Shown piece by piece: positions 54,915-63,799 of a stretch of DNA of 64,000 nucleotides. Under the pieces are notes generated by a model that was not told where the DNA came from, searched no databases, and saw nothing but the letters and a program-made list of their open reading frames with translations. Origin of the DNA: Ignavibacteriae bacterium HGW-Ignavibacteriae-4 (GTDB lineage Bacteria > Bacteroidota > Ignavibacteria > Kapaibacteriales > UBA2268); the NCBI GenBank assembly GCA_002839765.1, contig PGYR01000001.1:124001-188000 (forward strand). Reading direction: 5' to 3'. The stretch's first letter is position 1; every line of letters starts with the position of its first letter. Position numbers and translations under genes: made by a program.

Positions 54915-56111
54915 ATGGATTCGATAGAAAGTGCATTAGCCGATTTAGTATCGGGAAAAATGATAATTGTTATGGACGATGAAGATCGTGAAAATGAAGG
55001 CGATTTGATATGTTCGGCAGAACTATGTACACCAGAAATGGTGAACTTTATGTCAACTCAAGGTAAGGGACTAATTTGTGTTTCTATAACACCAGAGAGG
55101 GCATTGGAACTTGAACTTGATGTAATGGTAAAAAATAATTCTGCATTACATGAAACGAAGTTTACAGTATCAGTAGATTATGTCCATAATACGACAACGG
55201 GAATATCTGCTGTTGATAGGGCTCATACAATAAGAGCGTTAGCTAATAAGGATACTAAACCAAATGATTTAGGTCGTCCAGGACATATTTTTCCTTTGAT
55301 AGCACAGTCAGGTGGTGTATTACGAAGAGCAGGACATACAGAAGCAACAGTTGATCTGATGCGTTTAGCTGGATTAAAGCCAGTTGGAGTACTATGTGAG
55401 GTTATAAATGAAGATGGGACAATGGCTAGAAAAGCAGACTTAATCGAGTTTGCTAATAAATTTAGTTTGAAAATAATTACTGTAAAAGACTTAATCGCTT
55501 ATAGATTCCAAAAAGATACTCTTATTAAAGAAGTTGCTTCAGCACATATTCCATCAGAATTTGGTGATTTTAAATTACATGTATTTGAAAATGTTGTTGA
55601 TGGTAAAGAGCATCTAGCTCTTGTCAAAGGAGAATGGAAAGAGGATGAACCAATATTAGTGAGAGTTCACTCAGAATGTTTAACAGGTGATGTATTTGGA
55701 TCATTCAGGTGTGATTGTGGACCACAATTAGAACAAGCACTCGTTAATATAGAAGAGAACGGTAAAGGCGTACTCTTATATATGAGACAAGAGGGTAGAG
55801 GAATTGGTTTAATTAATAAAATAAAGGCCTATGCACTACAAGAAGAGGGAATGGATACAGTAGAAGCAAACGAACATTTAGGTTTCAAAGCTGATGCTAG
55901 GGATTATGGAATTGGTGCACAAATATTACATACACTTGGTGTTAGAAAAATGATATTGATGACAAATAATCCTAAGAAAAGAGTTGGAATAAATAGTTAC
56001 GGATTAGAAGTAGTAGATACAAAATCTATAGAGATAAAAGCAAACAAACATAACGAGTCTTATTTGAAGACTAAAAAAGATAAAATGGGTCATTTACTAA
56101 AAAATATGTAA
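54915..56111 (+). CDS. ribBA: Bifunctional 3,4-dihydroxy-2-butanone-4-phosphate synthase / GTP cyclohydrolase II
   Basis: 398 residues catalysing the two entry steps of riboflavin synthesis. The N-terminal RibB domain has [29 protein letters not shown] and [18 protein letters not shown]. The C-terminal RibA domain has [24 protein letters not shown] with three zinc-binding cysteines, and [16 protein letters not shown] lies a few bases before the ATG. No FMN riboswitch is visible in the 70 bases upstream. greA follows after 18 bases. Confidence 0.96.
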   Translation: MDSIESALADLVSGKMIIVMDDEDRENEGDLICSAELCTPEMVNFMSTQGKGLICVSITPERALELELDVMVKNNSALHETKFTVSVDYVHNTTTGISAVDRAHTIRALANKDTKPNDLGRPGHIFPLIAQSGGVLRRAGHTEATVDLMRLAGLKPVGVLCEVINEDGTMARKADLIEFANKFSLKIITVKDLIAYRFQKDTLIKEVASAHIPSEFGDFKLHVFENVVDGKEHLALVKGEWKEDEPILVRVHSECLTGDVFGSFRCDCGPQLEQALVNIEENGKGVLLYMRQEGRGIGLINKIKAYALQEEGMDTVEANEHLGFKADARDYGIGAQILHTLGVRKMILMTNNPKKRVGINSYGLEVVDTKSIEIKANKHNESYLKTKKDKMGHLLKNM

Positions 56112-56129
56112 TATAAAGGGAGAACCAAT

Positions 56130-56606
56130 ATGTCTGAAAAAAATTATATGACCAAAGAAAAATACCGTGAATTAGAAGAAAATCTAAAGAAAATGCAAAC
56201 TAAAGGTAGAAGAGAAATAGCTCAAAAAATTGGTGATGCTAGATCTCACGGTGATCTTTCGGAAAATGCTGATTATGATGCAGCTAAAGAAGAGCAAGGT
56301 CTTTTCGAAATGAAAATAGCAAAATTGAGTCAATTACTATCAAATGCGGAAATAATTGATCCCTCAGATTTTCCAGATGACAAAGTATATATATTGTCTT
56401 ATGTTAAAGTACTGAACAAAAAAGTAAATAAGGAAATGACTTTTCAACTTGTAAGCGCTGCTGAAGCAGACTTTGAAAAAAATAAAATATCTGTAAACTC
56501 ACCACTTGGAAGAGCACTGATGGGTAAAGCAATCGGTGATGAAGCAGAAATGGTAGCTCCTGCTGGTACAATCAAATATGAAATCTTAGATATTACCAAG
56601 CCTTAA
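56130..56606 (+). CDS. greA: Transcription elongation factor GreA
   Basis: 158 residues: an N-terminal coiled coil (YRELEENLKKMQTKGRREIAQKI, with the acidic tip GDLSENADYDAAKEEQG) and the C-terminal FKBP-like domain ending SPLGRALMGKAIGDEAEMVAPAG. It stimulates RNA polymerase to cut back-tracked transcripts. AGGGAG precedes the ATG by about seven bases. Confidence 0.96.
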   Translation: MSEKNYMTKEKYRELEENLKKMQTKGRREIAQKIGDARSHGDLSENADYDAAKEEQGLFEMKIAKLSQLLSNAEIIDPSDFPDDKVYILSYVKVLNKKVNKEMTFQLVSAAEADFEKNKISVNSPLGRALMGKAIGDEAEMVAPAGTIKYEILDITKP

Positions 56607-56684
56607 TTAATTACGAGTATGATTAAACCATATTTGTATTCAATTGTCTTATTGGTATATTAACAAATTATCTTGATGTAAATT

Positions 56685-57257
56685 ATGGGATATATTTCAT
56701 TGTTATATGATACTGACCAAGAAATAGTCAATGAATATTGCGAAACTAAAAGCGATAGAGCTGCAAACGCTTTAATAAGAAAGTACAGCTCTCTTGTTTA
56801 TTTTACTGCATTTAGATATGTAGAAAATCAACATGATGCACAAGATATATCTCAAGATGTATTCGTAAAAGTCCTTTCAAAACTTCATACATTTAAAAAT
56901 CAAAGCAGTCTTCAAACTTGGATTTATTCAATTACTGCAAACCAAAGTAAAAACTTCCTTAGAAAAAAATCATTAAGAAAGTTTTTACGAATTGATAAAG
57001 AAATTTCATTTGATATTGAAGATAAATATCAAAATACAGCACAAGATAATTTGGAAAATTTGGAGCAGAACGAGTTACTTTTAAAAGAATTAGCGAATTT
57101 ACCTGAGAAACAAAGAGAGGTATTTTCACTTCGTTATTTTGAAGATTTAACTTATAATGAAATTTCAAAGTTGCTTGGTACTTCCGTAGGTGGATTAAAA
57201 GCAAATTACTTTCATGCTGTAAAAAAACTCTCATCAAAATTAGGAGAATTAAAATAA
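56685..57257 (+). CDS. RNA polymerase sigma factor, ECF (RpoE/CnrH-like)
   Basis: 190 residues with region 2 (FRYVENQHDAQDISQDVFVKVLSKLHTF, LQTWIYSITANQSKNFLRKK in conserved positions) and region 4 (LPEKQREVFSLRYFEDLTYNEISKLLGTSVGGLK). The stop TAA shares its last A with the ATG of the next gene, so sigma and putative anti-sigma are translated in coupling. Confidence 0.92.
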   Translation: MGYISLLYDTDQEIVNEYCETKSDRAANALIRKYSSLVYFTAFRYVENQHDAQDISQDVFVKVLSKLHTFKNQSSLQTWIYSITANQSKNFLRKKSLRKFLRIDKEISFDIEDKYQNTAQDNLENLEQNELLLKELANLPEKQREVFSLRYFEDLTYNEISKLLGTSVGGLKANYFHAVKKLSSKLGELK

Positions 57258-57862
57258 TGAAAGAATTAAAAAAAGATGAGATGTTGGATTTAATTACTGA
57301 CTTTGCATTTGGAAGATTAAGTAAAAACGAAGCTATAATATTTGAAAGCAATTTGAATAAATACCCTGAACTTAAACAGGAAATTATTGAAATTCGAAAT
57401 GCATTTAGTAAAGTAAATAAAGAAAAGCTTCTTCAAGAATTAGAGAATAAAACTGCAAATATGCCTTATTTAGTCAAACAGAAACAGTATGTTATTAAGG
57501 GTAATATTAATTTGCGTAAGAATATTCTTAAACTTTCCCTTCCCATTTTTGTCATCATAGGGTTTTTCTTAGTAATGAGACAAGTAGAATTAAAAGATAT
57601 TGAGAAAGAGAATAAATTACCAGAATCAGTACTCTCTGCAGAAGAGGCAAATATAATATTTGAAAATGTAGATGTGTCTTATTATGACCCATATCAGAAT
57701 GATTTTTATCTTGAAAGTGGGGAAGAGGAGATTGAAAATAACAGAAGTGATATTATTAATAACTCTTCTAACACTACAATTTACAATTACATGAATGAAA
57801 TATCAGAATCAGAATTTAATGAACTTTTGGATGAATTGGACAATGAAGAATTTAACTTATAG
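57257..57862 (+). CDS. Putative single-pass anti-sigma factor
   Basis: 201 residues. A cytoplasmic N-terminal part (DLITDFAFGRLSKNEAIIFESNLNKYPELKQEIIEIRNAF) looks like an anti-sigma domain without the zinc-binding His/Cys pattern. One membrane helix at about 93-108 (LKLSLPIFVIIGFFLVM) leads to an acidic, Asn-rich extracytoplasmic tail. The position directly after the sigma gene, with a one-base overlap, supports an inhibitor of that sigma factor. The function is inferred from context. Confidence 0.75.
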   Translation: MKELKKDEMLDLITDFAFGRLSKNEAIIFESNLNKYPELKQEIIEIRNAFSKVNKEKLLQELENKTANMPYLVKQKQYVIKGNINLRKNILKLSLPIFVIIGFFLVMRQVELKDIEKENKLPESVLSAEEANIIFENVDVSYYDPYQNDFYLESGEEEIENNRSDIINNSSNTTIYNYMNEISESEFNELLDELDNEEFNL

Positions 57863-58295
57863 CATTATAATATTTTTATTAGCAGCATCATTTGCTTTTT
57901 CACAACCTTTGAAAATGCATGAAAGAATGTTAACAATTAAAAAGGTTAAACTACTTGAATATATGGGTTTGAATGAATCAAAATCTGATAAGATTTTAAT
58001 TATAGTTACTAAATACGAAAATGAAATACGTGATCTAAATGAAAAAATTAAATCACTAAGTAAGAAATTAAGTGATGATCTAGAAAATTTATCAGAAAAT
58101 GATTTGAAGAAACGTAATGATGAACTATATAATAATCTAGAGAAAATTGCGAATATTCAAAAAAATAAACTTAATGAAGCTAGAAGTATCTTATCTGAAA
58201 AAGAGTTCGCAAAATTTCAAATATTTGAATTAAAATTTGCACATGAGCTTAGAAAACATTTATTTGAGAACAGAAAAAATAGAAAAAATGAGTAA
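57843..58295 (+). CDS. Periplasmic Spy/CpxP/CnrX-like protein
   Basis: 150 residues from ATG at 57843, which gives a clean signal peptide (MKNLTYSIIIFLLAASFAFSQ); a longer frame from 57795 would place the signal inside. The mature part is nearly all alpha-helix with long charged coiled segments (YENEIRDLNEKIKSLSKKLSDD) and the end ILSEKEFAKFQIFELKFAHEL, matching the LTxxQ-type repeat of Spy/CpxP/CnrX family proteins. It overlaps the anti-sigma gene by 20 bases. As in the CnrHYX metal system it may sense envelope stress or metals and release the sigma factor. Confidence 0.75.
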   Translation: MKNLTYSIIIFLLAASFAFSQPLKMHERMLTIKKVKLLEYMGLNESKSDKILIIVTKYENEIRDLNEKIKSLSKKLSDDLENLSENDLKKRNDELYNNLEKIANIQKNKLNEARSILSEKEFAKFQIFELKFAHELRKHLFENRKNRKNE

Positions 58296-58298
58296 CAA

Positions 58299-60167
58299 TT
58301 GAATTCTAGATATCCTTTATTAAAGCTGCTAATCTATCTTTTTGCCGGCTATATAGTTGGATATTTATTTATTACAAATATTTATATCGTAATTACTTCT
58401 TCTATTCTAGCTATATTAATAGCTTTTTTCTCACCAATCCCTAAAGATATCAAATATGCAATCTTAACTCTTTTAATAGGTCTAAATCTAAACAGTAATG
58501 TTGAACTATATAGTATAAAAAGTTTAGATCAAAATATTGTAAATAGTTTCGAAGGGATATATAAAGCAGAAGTTACTGAAGTTTTATCAATTAATAAGAC
58601 ATTTAAACGATTCGTAGCAGAAGGTATAGTTCACTCCTCAATTTTTAAAGACCCACACAGATGTAGATCAATCATTACCTTATTCGACAAAGAAAATAAA
58701 GTATTTCTTAAACCTGGAACATCGTTTATCTCTAATTCACTTTTCAAAGTGGGTTCTCCTAAAATCTTAAAAGAAGATTTTAATGAAAAAGCTTATCTGA
58801 TATCAAATGAATCTCTATTTTATGGAACGACAAGATCTAATAAATTTGCAATTACAAGTCAAAATTATTTTAAAAGTACTTTCTTATATGATATAAGAGC
58901 TAATATAAAAAGCCATGTGAATAGTGTTATTCCAGACTCAAATATTGCTGGTATAATAATAGCACTAACAACAGGGGATAAAACAGCTATTGAAAAAGAT
59001 ACACAAGAGGCATTTTCATTAACAGGAACGGCGCATGTACTTGCAATTAGTGGATTACATGTAGGTATTTTTTCTTTACCAGTATTTACATTAATTGGTT
59101 TCGTGAAAAGAAGGGTAATTAAACTTATTATATTTAGTTTATTGATCTGGATTTTTGTTTTACTAACAGGAGGTCATCCATCAGCTATCAGAGCAGTAAT
59201 AATGGCTACATTTGCAGCATTTCTTATTTATTATGGTAAAGTTCCAAATCCAGTAAATGTATTATTATTTACTATTCTATTATATTTAATTATAGAACCA
59301 ACTATTGTTTATTCAATTAGTTTTCAATTATCGGTGTTTGCTATAACAGGTATTATTCTATTATATAAACTAATATATGAGACTATAAAACGATTGCTGA
59401 TCTATGAAAACTCCTTAACTAGACTTATTTCATCTTCATTTGCTATTTCTTTTGCGGCAACAATTCCAACGGCCATTCTTACAGCATATTATTTCAACAC
59501 ATTCTCTATTATTTATCCTATTGCAAATCTATTAGTACTTCCTTTGATGACTTTTGCCTCTTTTCAAAGTATTTTCTTTGTAATGCTTTCCTCGTTAGGA
59601 TTTCCTTTTGCAGACTTATTTGCAAAATCTGCATTCCTCGCAATTAATCTTAGTTTAGATATTAATACATATCTTGCTGATATTAGTCGAGGTATTCAAT
59701 TTAATAATACGAACTTGATTTATTTATCTATAATCAGTTCAATTATGTTATGTTACATTCTCACGGCTGTTAACATCCGTAGATTTGTTTATAGAATGAC
59801 TGTTTCTATACTTGTGATACTTATAGTTCTAAATTATAAGGTTAATTATTCTAAATCCATTATACTTATACCTAGAGAACAAAATACTAGTTTATTAATT
59901 GAAAATGATAGTAATATTTATGTAATAATGGCAGATAGAAAGAAATATGATTATTTACAATATGATCAAGCACTCACAAAACATTTAATAAATAGTAATA
60001 AAAAAATTAAATTATTTAAGTCTGGTAATGTCTCCATTAATTTTGAAGATAATTATTTAAAGTATGCTGAGATTGATTCTAAATTCATAAGTATCAATCA
60101 AATTAATGAGATATCTAAATTAGTTAATAACAATCTATTATATAGGATTGATAAAAATAATGATTGA
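58299..60167 (+). CDS. ComEC/Rec2-family competence channel, without C-terminal MBL domain
   Basis: 622 residues. Three N-terminal helices with a DUF4131-like domain are followed by the ComEC competence domain: ALTTGDKTAIEKDTQEAFSLTGTAHVLAISGLHVGI (conserved positions), TGGHPSAIRAVIMATFAAF, and about ten membrane helices. The family's metallo-beta-lactamase-like C-terminal domain is lacking; only about 100 mixed residues follow the last helix. ComEC carries single-stranded DNA across the inner membrane in transformation. The start is TTG at 58299. It overlaps pgeF by eight bases. Confidence 0.88.
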   Translation: MNSRYPLLKLLIYLFAGYIVGYLFITNIYIVITSSILAILIAFFSPIPKDIKYAILTLLIGLNLNSNVELYSIKSLDQNIVNSFEGIYKAEVTEVLSINKTFKRFVAEGIVHSSIFKDPHRCRSIITLFDKENKVFLKPGTSFISNSLFKVGSPKILKEDFNEKAYLISNESLFYGTTRSNKFAITSQNYFKSTFLYDIRANIKSHVNSVIPDSNIAGIIIALTTGDKTAIEKDTQEAFSLTGTAHVLAISGLHVGIFSLPVFTLIGFVKRRVIKLIIFSLLIWIFVLLTGGHPSAIRAVIMATFAAFLIYYGKVPNPVNVLLFTILLYLIIEPTIVYSISFQLSVFAITGIILLYKLIYETIKRLLIYENSLTRLISSSFAISFAATIPTAILTAYYFNTFSIIYPIANLLVLPLMTFASFQSIFFVMLSSLGFPFADLFAKSAFLAINLSLDINTYLADISRGIQFNNTNLIYLSIISSIMLCYILTAVNIRRFVYRMTVSILVILIVLNYKVNYSKSIILIPREQNTSLLIENDSNIYVIMADRKKYDYLQYDQALTKHLINSNKKIKLFKSGNVSINFEDNYLKYAEIDSKFISINQINEISKLVNNNLLYRIDKNND

Positions 60168-60888
60168 TATATTAAAACCAACAATATTCCCTAATAATGT
60201 TATTGCAGGAGTAGCAACTGGATATGTCTCCGAATTAGAAAAACAATCTTATTTTGAGACCCCGATTTATGACTTAAAAACAGTTGATTTTAGTAGGAAA
60301 TCATTAGAATCAGCTTATAATAATGAAATAAGTCGCTTTTATTATCAAAAACAGATTCATTCTGACTTAATAAAAATTGATAATATGGCTTTAACAAGTA
60401 ACACAGTTGAGTCAGATGCCATCATAAGCAATATTAAAGGCATAATATACAATGTATCAATTGCTGACTGTCAAGCAATATTAATGTATGATTCAGTTAA
60501 TCATGCTATTGCTGCTGTACATTCGGGATGGAAAGGCACTAGCTTGAATATTGTTGATAAGACAATAGCTAAAATGAGTGAAACTTACGGAACTGATCCA
60601 TTAGATTTATTAGTTTATTTGGCTCCGTCAGCCTGTGTAGATAATTACGAAGTTGGGAAGGAGTTCACACATATATTTCCTGATTCGACAATTCGAAAAG
60701 AAAATAAATACTATTTTGACAATCGTAAAGAAATCCTAAAACAATTATATAAATCAAATGTTCTTCCAGAGAATATAGAACTTAACAGGGAATGCACTAT
60801 AACTAATAAACGATTTCATTCATACAGAAGAGATAAAAGTGAATCAGGTCGAATGTCAGCATTAATAGGCATTAGAGAGCCGATATAA
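60160..60888 (+). CDS. pgeF: Peptidoglycan editing factor PgeF (YfiH/DUF152 family)
   Basis: 242 residues from ATG at 60160, which lies inside the end of comEC; an earlier in-frame TTG is less likely. The purine/polyphenol-oxidase-like fold shows the metal-binding residues in QIHSD, ADCQAILMYD and AVHSGWKGT. PgeF removes wrongly incorporated L-Ser from peptidoglycan precursors in E. coli, and relatives act on purine nucleosides. Ends with SGRMSALIGI. Confidence 0.9.
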   Translation: MIDILKPTIFPNNVIAGVATGYVSELEKQSYFETPIYDLKTVDFSRKSLESAYNNEISRFYYQKQIHSDLIKIDNMALTSNTVESDAIISNIKGIIYNVSIADCQAILMYDSVNHAIAAVHSGWKGTSLNIVDKTIAKMSETYGTDPLDLLVYLAPSACVDNYEVGKEFTHIFPDSTIRKENKYYFDNRKEILKQLYKSNVLPENIELNRECTITNKRFHSYRRDKSESGRMSALIGIREPI

Positions 60889-60969
60889 CCACCTATTATT
60901 AGCACATAATCTATATTATGTAAACTAACTTATTTCAAATCCCTCTTTATACTTTTTTTGCTTCTAATA

Positions 60970-61368
60970 TTAATTCAGTAATAGCCCTACTCTATTCTTT
61001 ATCCAAAGCACTAAATTTTTTAAAAATAAAGATGTAAATATTCCTAATGTATCCGCAACCCAATCAAATATATCAGAAGATCTACCTTCAATAAAATATT
61101 GATGTATCTCATCTGAGATTCCAAATGATGAACCAATGATAATAACGATTAAATAATATTTCCTTTTATTATAATTTGTTGAATTTATAAGTGCAAATTG
61201 TATAGTCAATCCATAGAAGAAATAAGCAACAAAGTGGAGTAATTTATCACTTAAATAAAAGGCATTATCAAGGAATTCTATTTTCTCTTGGTGTGATAAA
61301 TATATAATTGATAAAGAAAATAAAAGCCACGGGATAAAATATATCATTCTATACATTACTTTATACAT
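60970..61368 (-). CDS. VanZ-family membrane protein
   Basis: 132 residues with about four membrane helices. LSDKLLHFVAYFFYGLTIQFAL, SDEIHQYFIEGRSSDIFDWVADTLG (conserved positions) is the VanZ-like signature, containing His and Asp residues facing a common site. VanZ proteins relate to glycopeptide resistance or phospholipid handling, but no van genes are here. Its ATG overlaps the nnr gene end by 13 bases. Confidence 0.85.
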   Translation of the reverse strand: MYKVMYRMIYFIPWLLFSLSIIYLSHQEKIEFLDNAFYLSDKLLHFVAYFFYGLTIQFALINSTNYNKRKYYLIVIIIGSSFGISDEIHQYFIEGRSSDIFDWVADTLGIFTSLFLKNLVLWIKNRVGLLLN

Positions 61369-62813
61369 TTTAAACCTGTTATAATATCAGAAGCTATTAT
61401 TGAATTTTTATTATTTAGAGCCGCTTTTGCTGCATTAATATGAGTTAGAGCTGCATTGGCTAGTATTTGCAAATAATTAGAACTTAAATTTTGATTGGCT
61501 TGTGCACCCAAGATTCCAGATAACACATCACCAGAACCAGCAGTTGCCATCTCTGGGATACCATCGCTTACAAGCAGAACTTCTTCCCCATCAGTAATAA
61601 TGGTTGTAGTACCTTTGAGTAATATATTGATATTCATTTTCTTTGCAGTTTCTTTAACTAAAGCAACTAAATTATCGAGAATAACATTTCTATTTTTACC
61701 TATTAGATTTGCAAACTCACCTATATGAGGAGTAATAGTTATATTTTGGTTATATACATTTTTATTGTCAAGTGCTGAAATCCCATCTGCATCAATTATA
61801 AATCTCTTATCAGGATATCTTTCTAATATTGAGTTTATCATATTGGTAATATCATCAGATTTGTCTAATCCTGGCCCAATAACTATCGAATCCGATTTAT
61901 CAAGTAATTGTTGTATCTTACTATTATTTAAGGTAGATGTATTATAGGTACTTATTTCAAACGATATAATTTCAGGATATAAATTGAGGGGTTTATTTGT
62001 TGTTACTAAGTATACTAAACCAGATCCTGCTGAAATAGCTGAATTGCAAGTCAAGGCAGATGCACCAGACATATTAACAGAACCGGCAATGACAACACAT
62101 TTTCCATAATCAAATTTAGAAGTATTATTCAGTCTTTTCATTAATCTGATTGAATCATACTTTTGTACAATTGAATAACTACTAATTAGACTTCCGGGTA
62201 CTCCTAAATCAAGAGTTATAATAGTACCACAGTAATCTTTGCCATCATTAAGTAATAATCCTGTCTTTTCAGCATACATTGTAAAAGTAAAATCTGCATT
62301 AAATGTAGGTGATGAAGCAATACCAGTTTCACTGTCTAATCCAGTAGGTGTATCGATTGCAATTCGAATACAATCACTACTATTTGCTTTTAATACAATG
62401 TTTGTTAGTTCTTTATTCAAAGGCGGTTTACCACCAATACCTAATAATGAATCAATTATGCAATCATAATTATTGAAATCAATTTCATCGGTTTCAATTT
62501 TTTCTAACTTTAACTTCTGTAAAGTTTCATAATAATACTTATTTTCAATTGTTTGTTTAGAGCTATCCCCTATTAGTGCAAAGCTTACATTGTAATCATT
62601 AATCAAATGCCTTACTAGAGCTAATCCATCACCTCCATTATTACCAACACCACAAAGAATCAGAATATTTGAATAATGAGGTAGAATCTCTCTTATTTTA
62701 AAAGAGGAATATACTGCTGAATTTTCCATTAATAACTTCGATTCGATTCCAACGTTATTAATTAAGTAGTTATCTAAGGAATACATTTCTTTCGGATTTA
62801 ATATTGGTATCAT
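61356..62813 (-). CDS. nnr: Bifunctional NAD(P)H-hydrate repair enzyme (epimerase/dehydratase)
   Basis: 485 residues. The N-terminal YjeF domain (epimerase) has CGVGNNGGDGLALVRHL, IDSLLGIGGKPPLN and AIDTPTGLDSETG. The C-terminal ribokinase-like domain (ADP-dependent dehydratase) has IGPGLDKSDDI, IDADGISAL, TPHIGEFANLIGKN, and the catalytic Asp in ATAGSGDVLSGIL. It repairs hydrated NADH and NADPH. Fused order and length are standard. Confidence 0.93.
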   Translation of the reverse strand: MIPILNPKEMYSLDNYLINNVGIESKLLMENSAVYSSFKIREILPHYSNILILCGVGNNGGDGLALVRHLINDYNVSFALIGDSSKQTIENKYYYETLQKLKLEKIETDEIDFNNYDCIIDSLLGIGGKPPLNKELTNIVLKANSSDCIRIAIDTPTGLDSETGIASSPTFNADFTFTMYAEKTGLLLNDGKDYCGTIITLDLGVPGSLISSYSIVQKYDSIRLMKRLNNTSKFDYGKCVVIAGSVNMSGASALTCNSAISAGSGLVYLVTTNKPLNLYPEIISFEISTYNTSTLNNSKIQQLLDKSDSIVIGPGLDKSDDITNMINSILERYPDKRFIIDADGISALDNKNVYNQNITITPHIGEFANLIGKNRNVILDNLVALVKETAKKMNINILLKGTTTIITDGEEVLLVSDGIPEMATAGSGDVLSGILGAQANQNLSSNYLQILANAALTHINAAKAALNNKNSIIASDIITGLKCIK

Positions 62814-62931
62814 TTTGGATATTGTTTTTACATTGATAATCTAATATATAACTTGTTTCGAATATATAATAATGAAACTTATATGAATATAATAACGTTT
62901 ATAATTATGATTAAAGGTAAAGGATAAGATA

Positions 62932-63279
62932 ATGAATGACAATTTGAAGATAAACTCAGTAAATAAACAAGATATTACTTGTTTTTATTTAGCTGGTCAA
63001 TTAGATGCACATAGTGCTCCCCTACTTGAGCAAGAAATTGAGAAAGCTATCCCAACTAATAACAAATTTATATTCAATTTATCCAACCTTGATTATATAA
63101 GTAGTGCTGGCTTAGGTGTTTTCATGTCTTTTATACAAGATATAAGAGAAAACAATGGAGATATAAAGTTTGCAGAATTAAATGAAAGAGTAAAAAATGT
63201 TATGGATTTATTAGGATTCAACTATATATATGATATTACTGACACAGAACAAGAAGCAATTGAGAAATATTCCAAATAA
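62932..63279 (+). CDS. STAS-domain anti-sigma factor antagonist
   Basis: 115 residues with a single STAS domain: FYLAGQLDAHSAPLLEQEI and the conserved NLDYISSAGLGVFMSF, where the serine before AG is the usual phosphorylation site. Such proteins bind or release a partner kinase/anti-sigma factor depending on phosphorylation. The gene for an RsbW-like ATPase starts five bases after its stop, which makes a partner-switching pair. Confidence 0.9.
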   Translation: MNDNLKINSVNKQDITCFYLAGQLDAHSAPLLEQEIEKAIPTNNKFIFNLSNLDYISSAGLGVFMSFIQDIRENNGDIKFAELNERVKNVMDLLGFNYIYDITDTEQEAIEKYSK

Positions 63280-63283
63280 TTTG

Positions 63284-63721
63284 ATGACTACGAAATTAAA
63301 CCATATTGCTAAATTTAAGACTTTCTCAAAAACTGAGAACTTAGAAAGCATCAGAAGCTTCGTGTTTGTGAATTCTACTAATTTTGGTTTTAATGATTAC
63401 AAAGCTGAAGAATTGGTACTAGCCGTTGATGAAGCTTGTACTAATCTTATAAAACATGCCTACAAATACAATCCCGAAGATTTGATAATAGTCGAAATCA
63501 ATAGTAGTGATAATAGGTTTATAGTGAATATTATAGATCAATCACCATCTTTTGACCCTAGATTTGTTCAAGACCCAGATATGATAGAGTACCGAAATAA
63601 ATACAAAAAAGGTGGTTTAGGTATATTTATTATGAAGTCTTTAGTTGATAGTATAGATTATCAGATTATTAATAATGGTTCGATTAAGAACATCCTTACT
63701 TTAACCAAACAATTATCATAA
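63284..63721 (+). CDS. RsbW-like ATP-binding regulator (GHKL, anti-sigma kinase type)
   Basis: 145 residues from ATG at 63284, just after the STAS stop (a longer frame from 63230 overlaps it). The GHKL ATPase motifs are complete: N-box ELVLAVDEACTNLIKHAY, IIDQSPSFDPR, and the G-box GGLGIFIMKSLVD. This is the anti-sigma/serine kinase type of RsbW and SpoIIAB. Its sigma factor or output partner is not next to it; the PP2C phosphatase usually present is not in the window. Confidence 0.9.
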   Translation: MTTKLNHIAKFKTFSKTENLESIRSFVFVNSTNFGFNDYKAEELVLAVDEACTNLIKHAYKYNPEDLIIVEINSSDNRFIVNIIDQSPSFDPRFVQDPDMIEYRNKYKKGGLGIFIMKSLVDSIDYQIINNGSIKNILTLTKQLS

Positions 63722-63758
63722 TAATTAGCTTAATTCGCTTAAATCCATATTGATTTCA

Positions 63759-63766
63759 TATATTTG
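63759..63766 (+). promoter_or_regulatory. Possible -7 element upstream of the last gene
   Basis: TATATTTG followed by TAC, the same octamer plus TAC as in the gyrB promoter, lies 33 bases before the ATG at 63800. A TTG at the right distance is not present, so this is half a promoter match. Confidence 0.4.
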
Positions 63767-63799
63767 TACATGTAAATAATCAAGAAATCGAATTTTATT

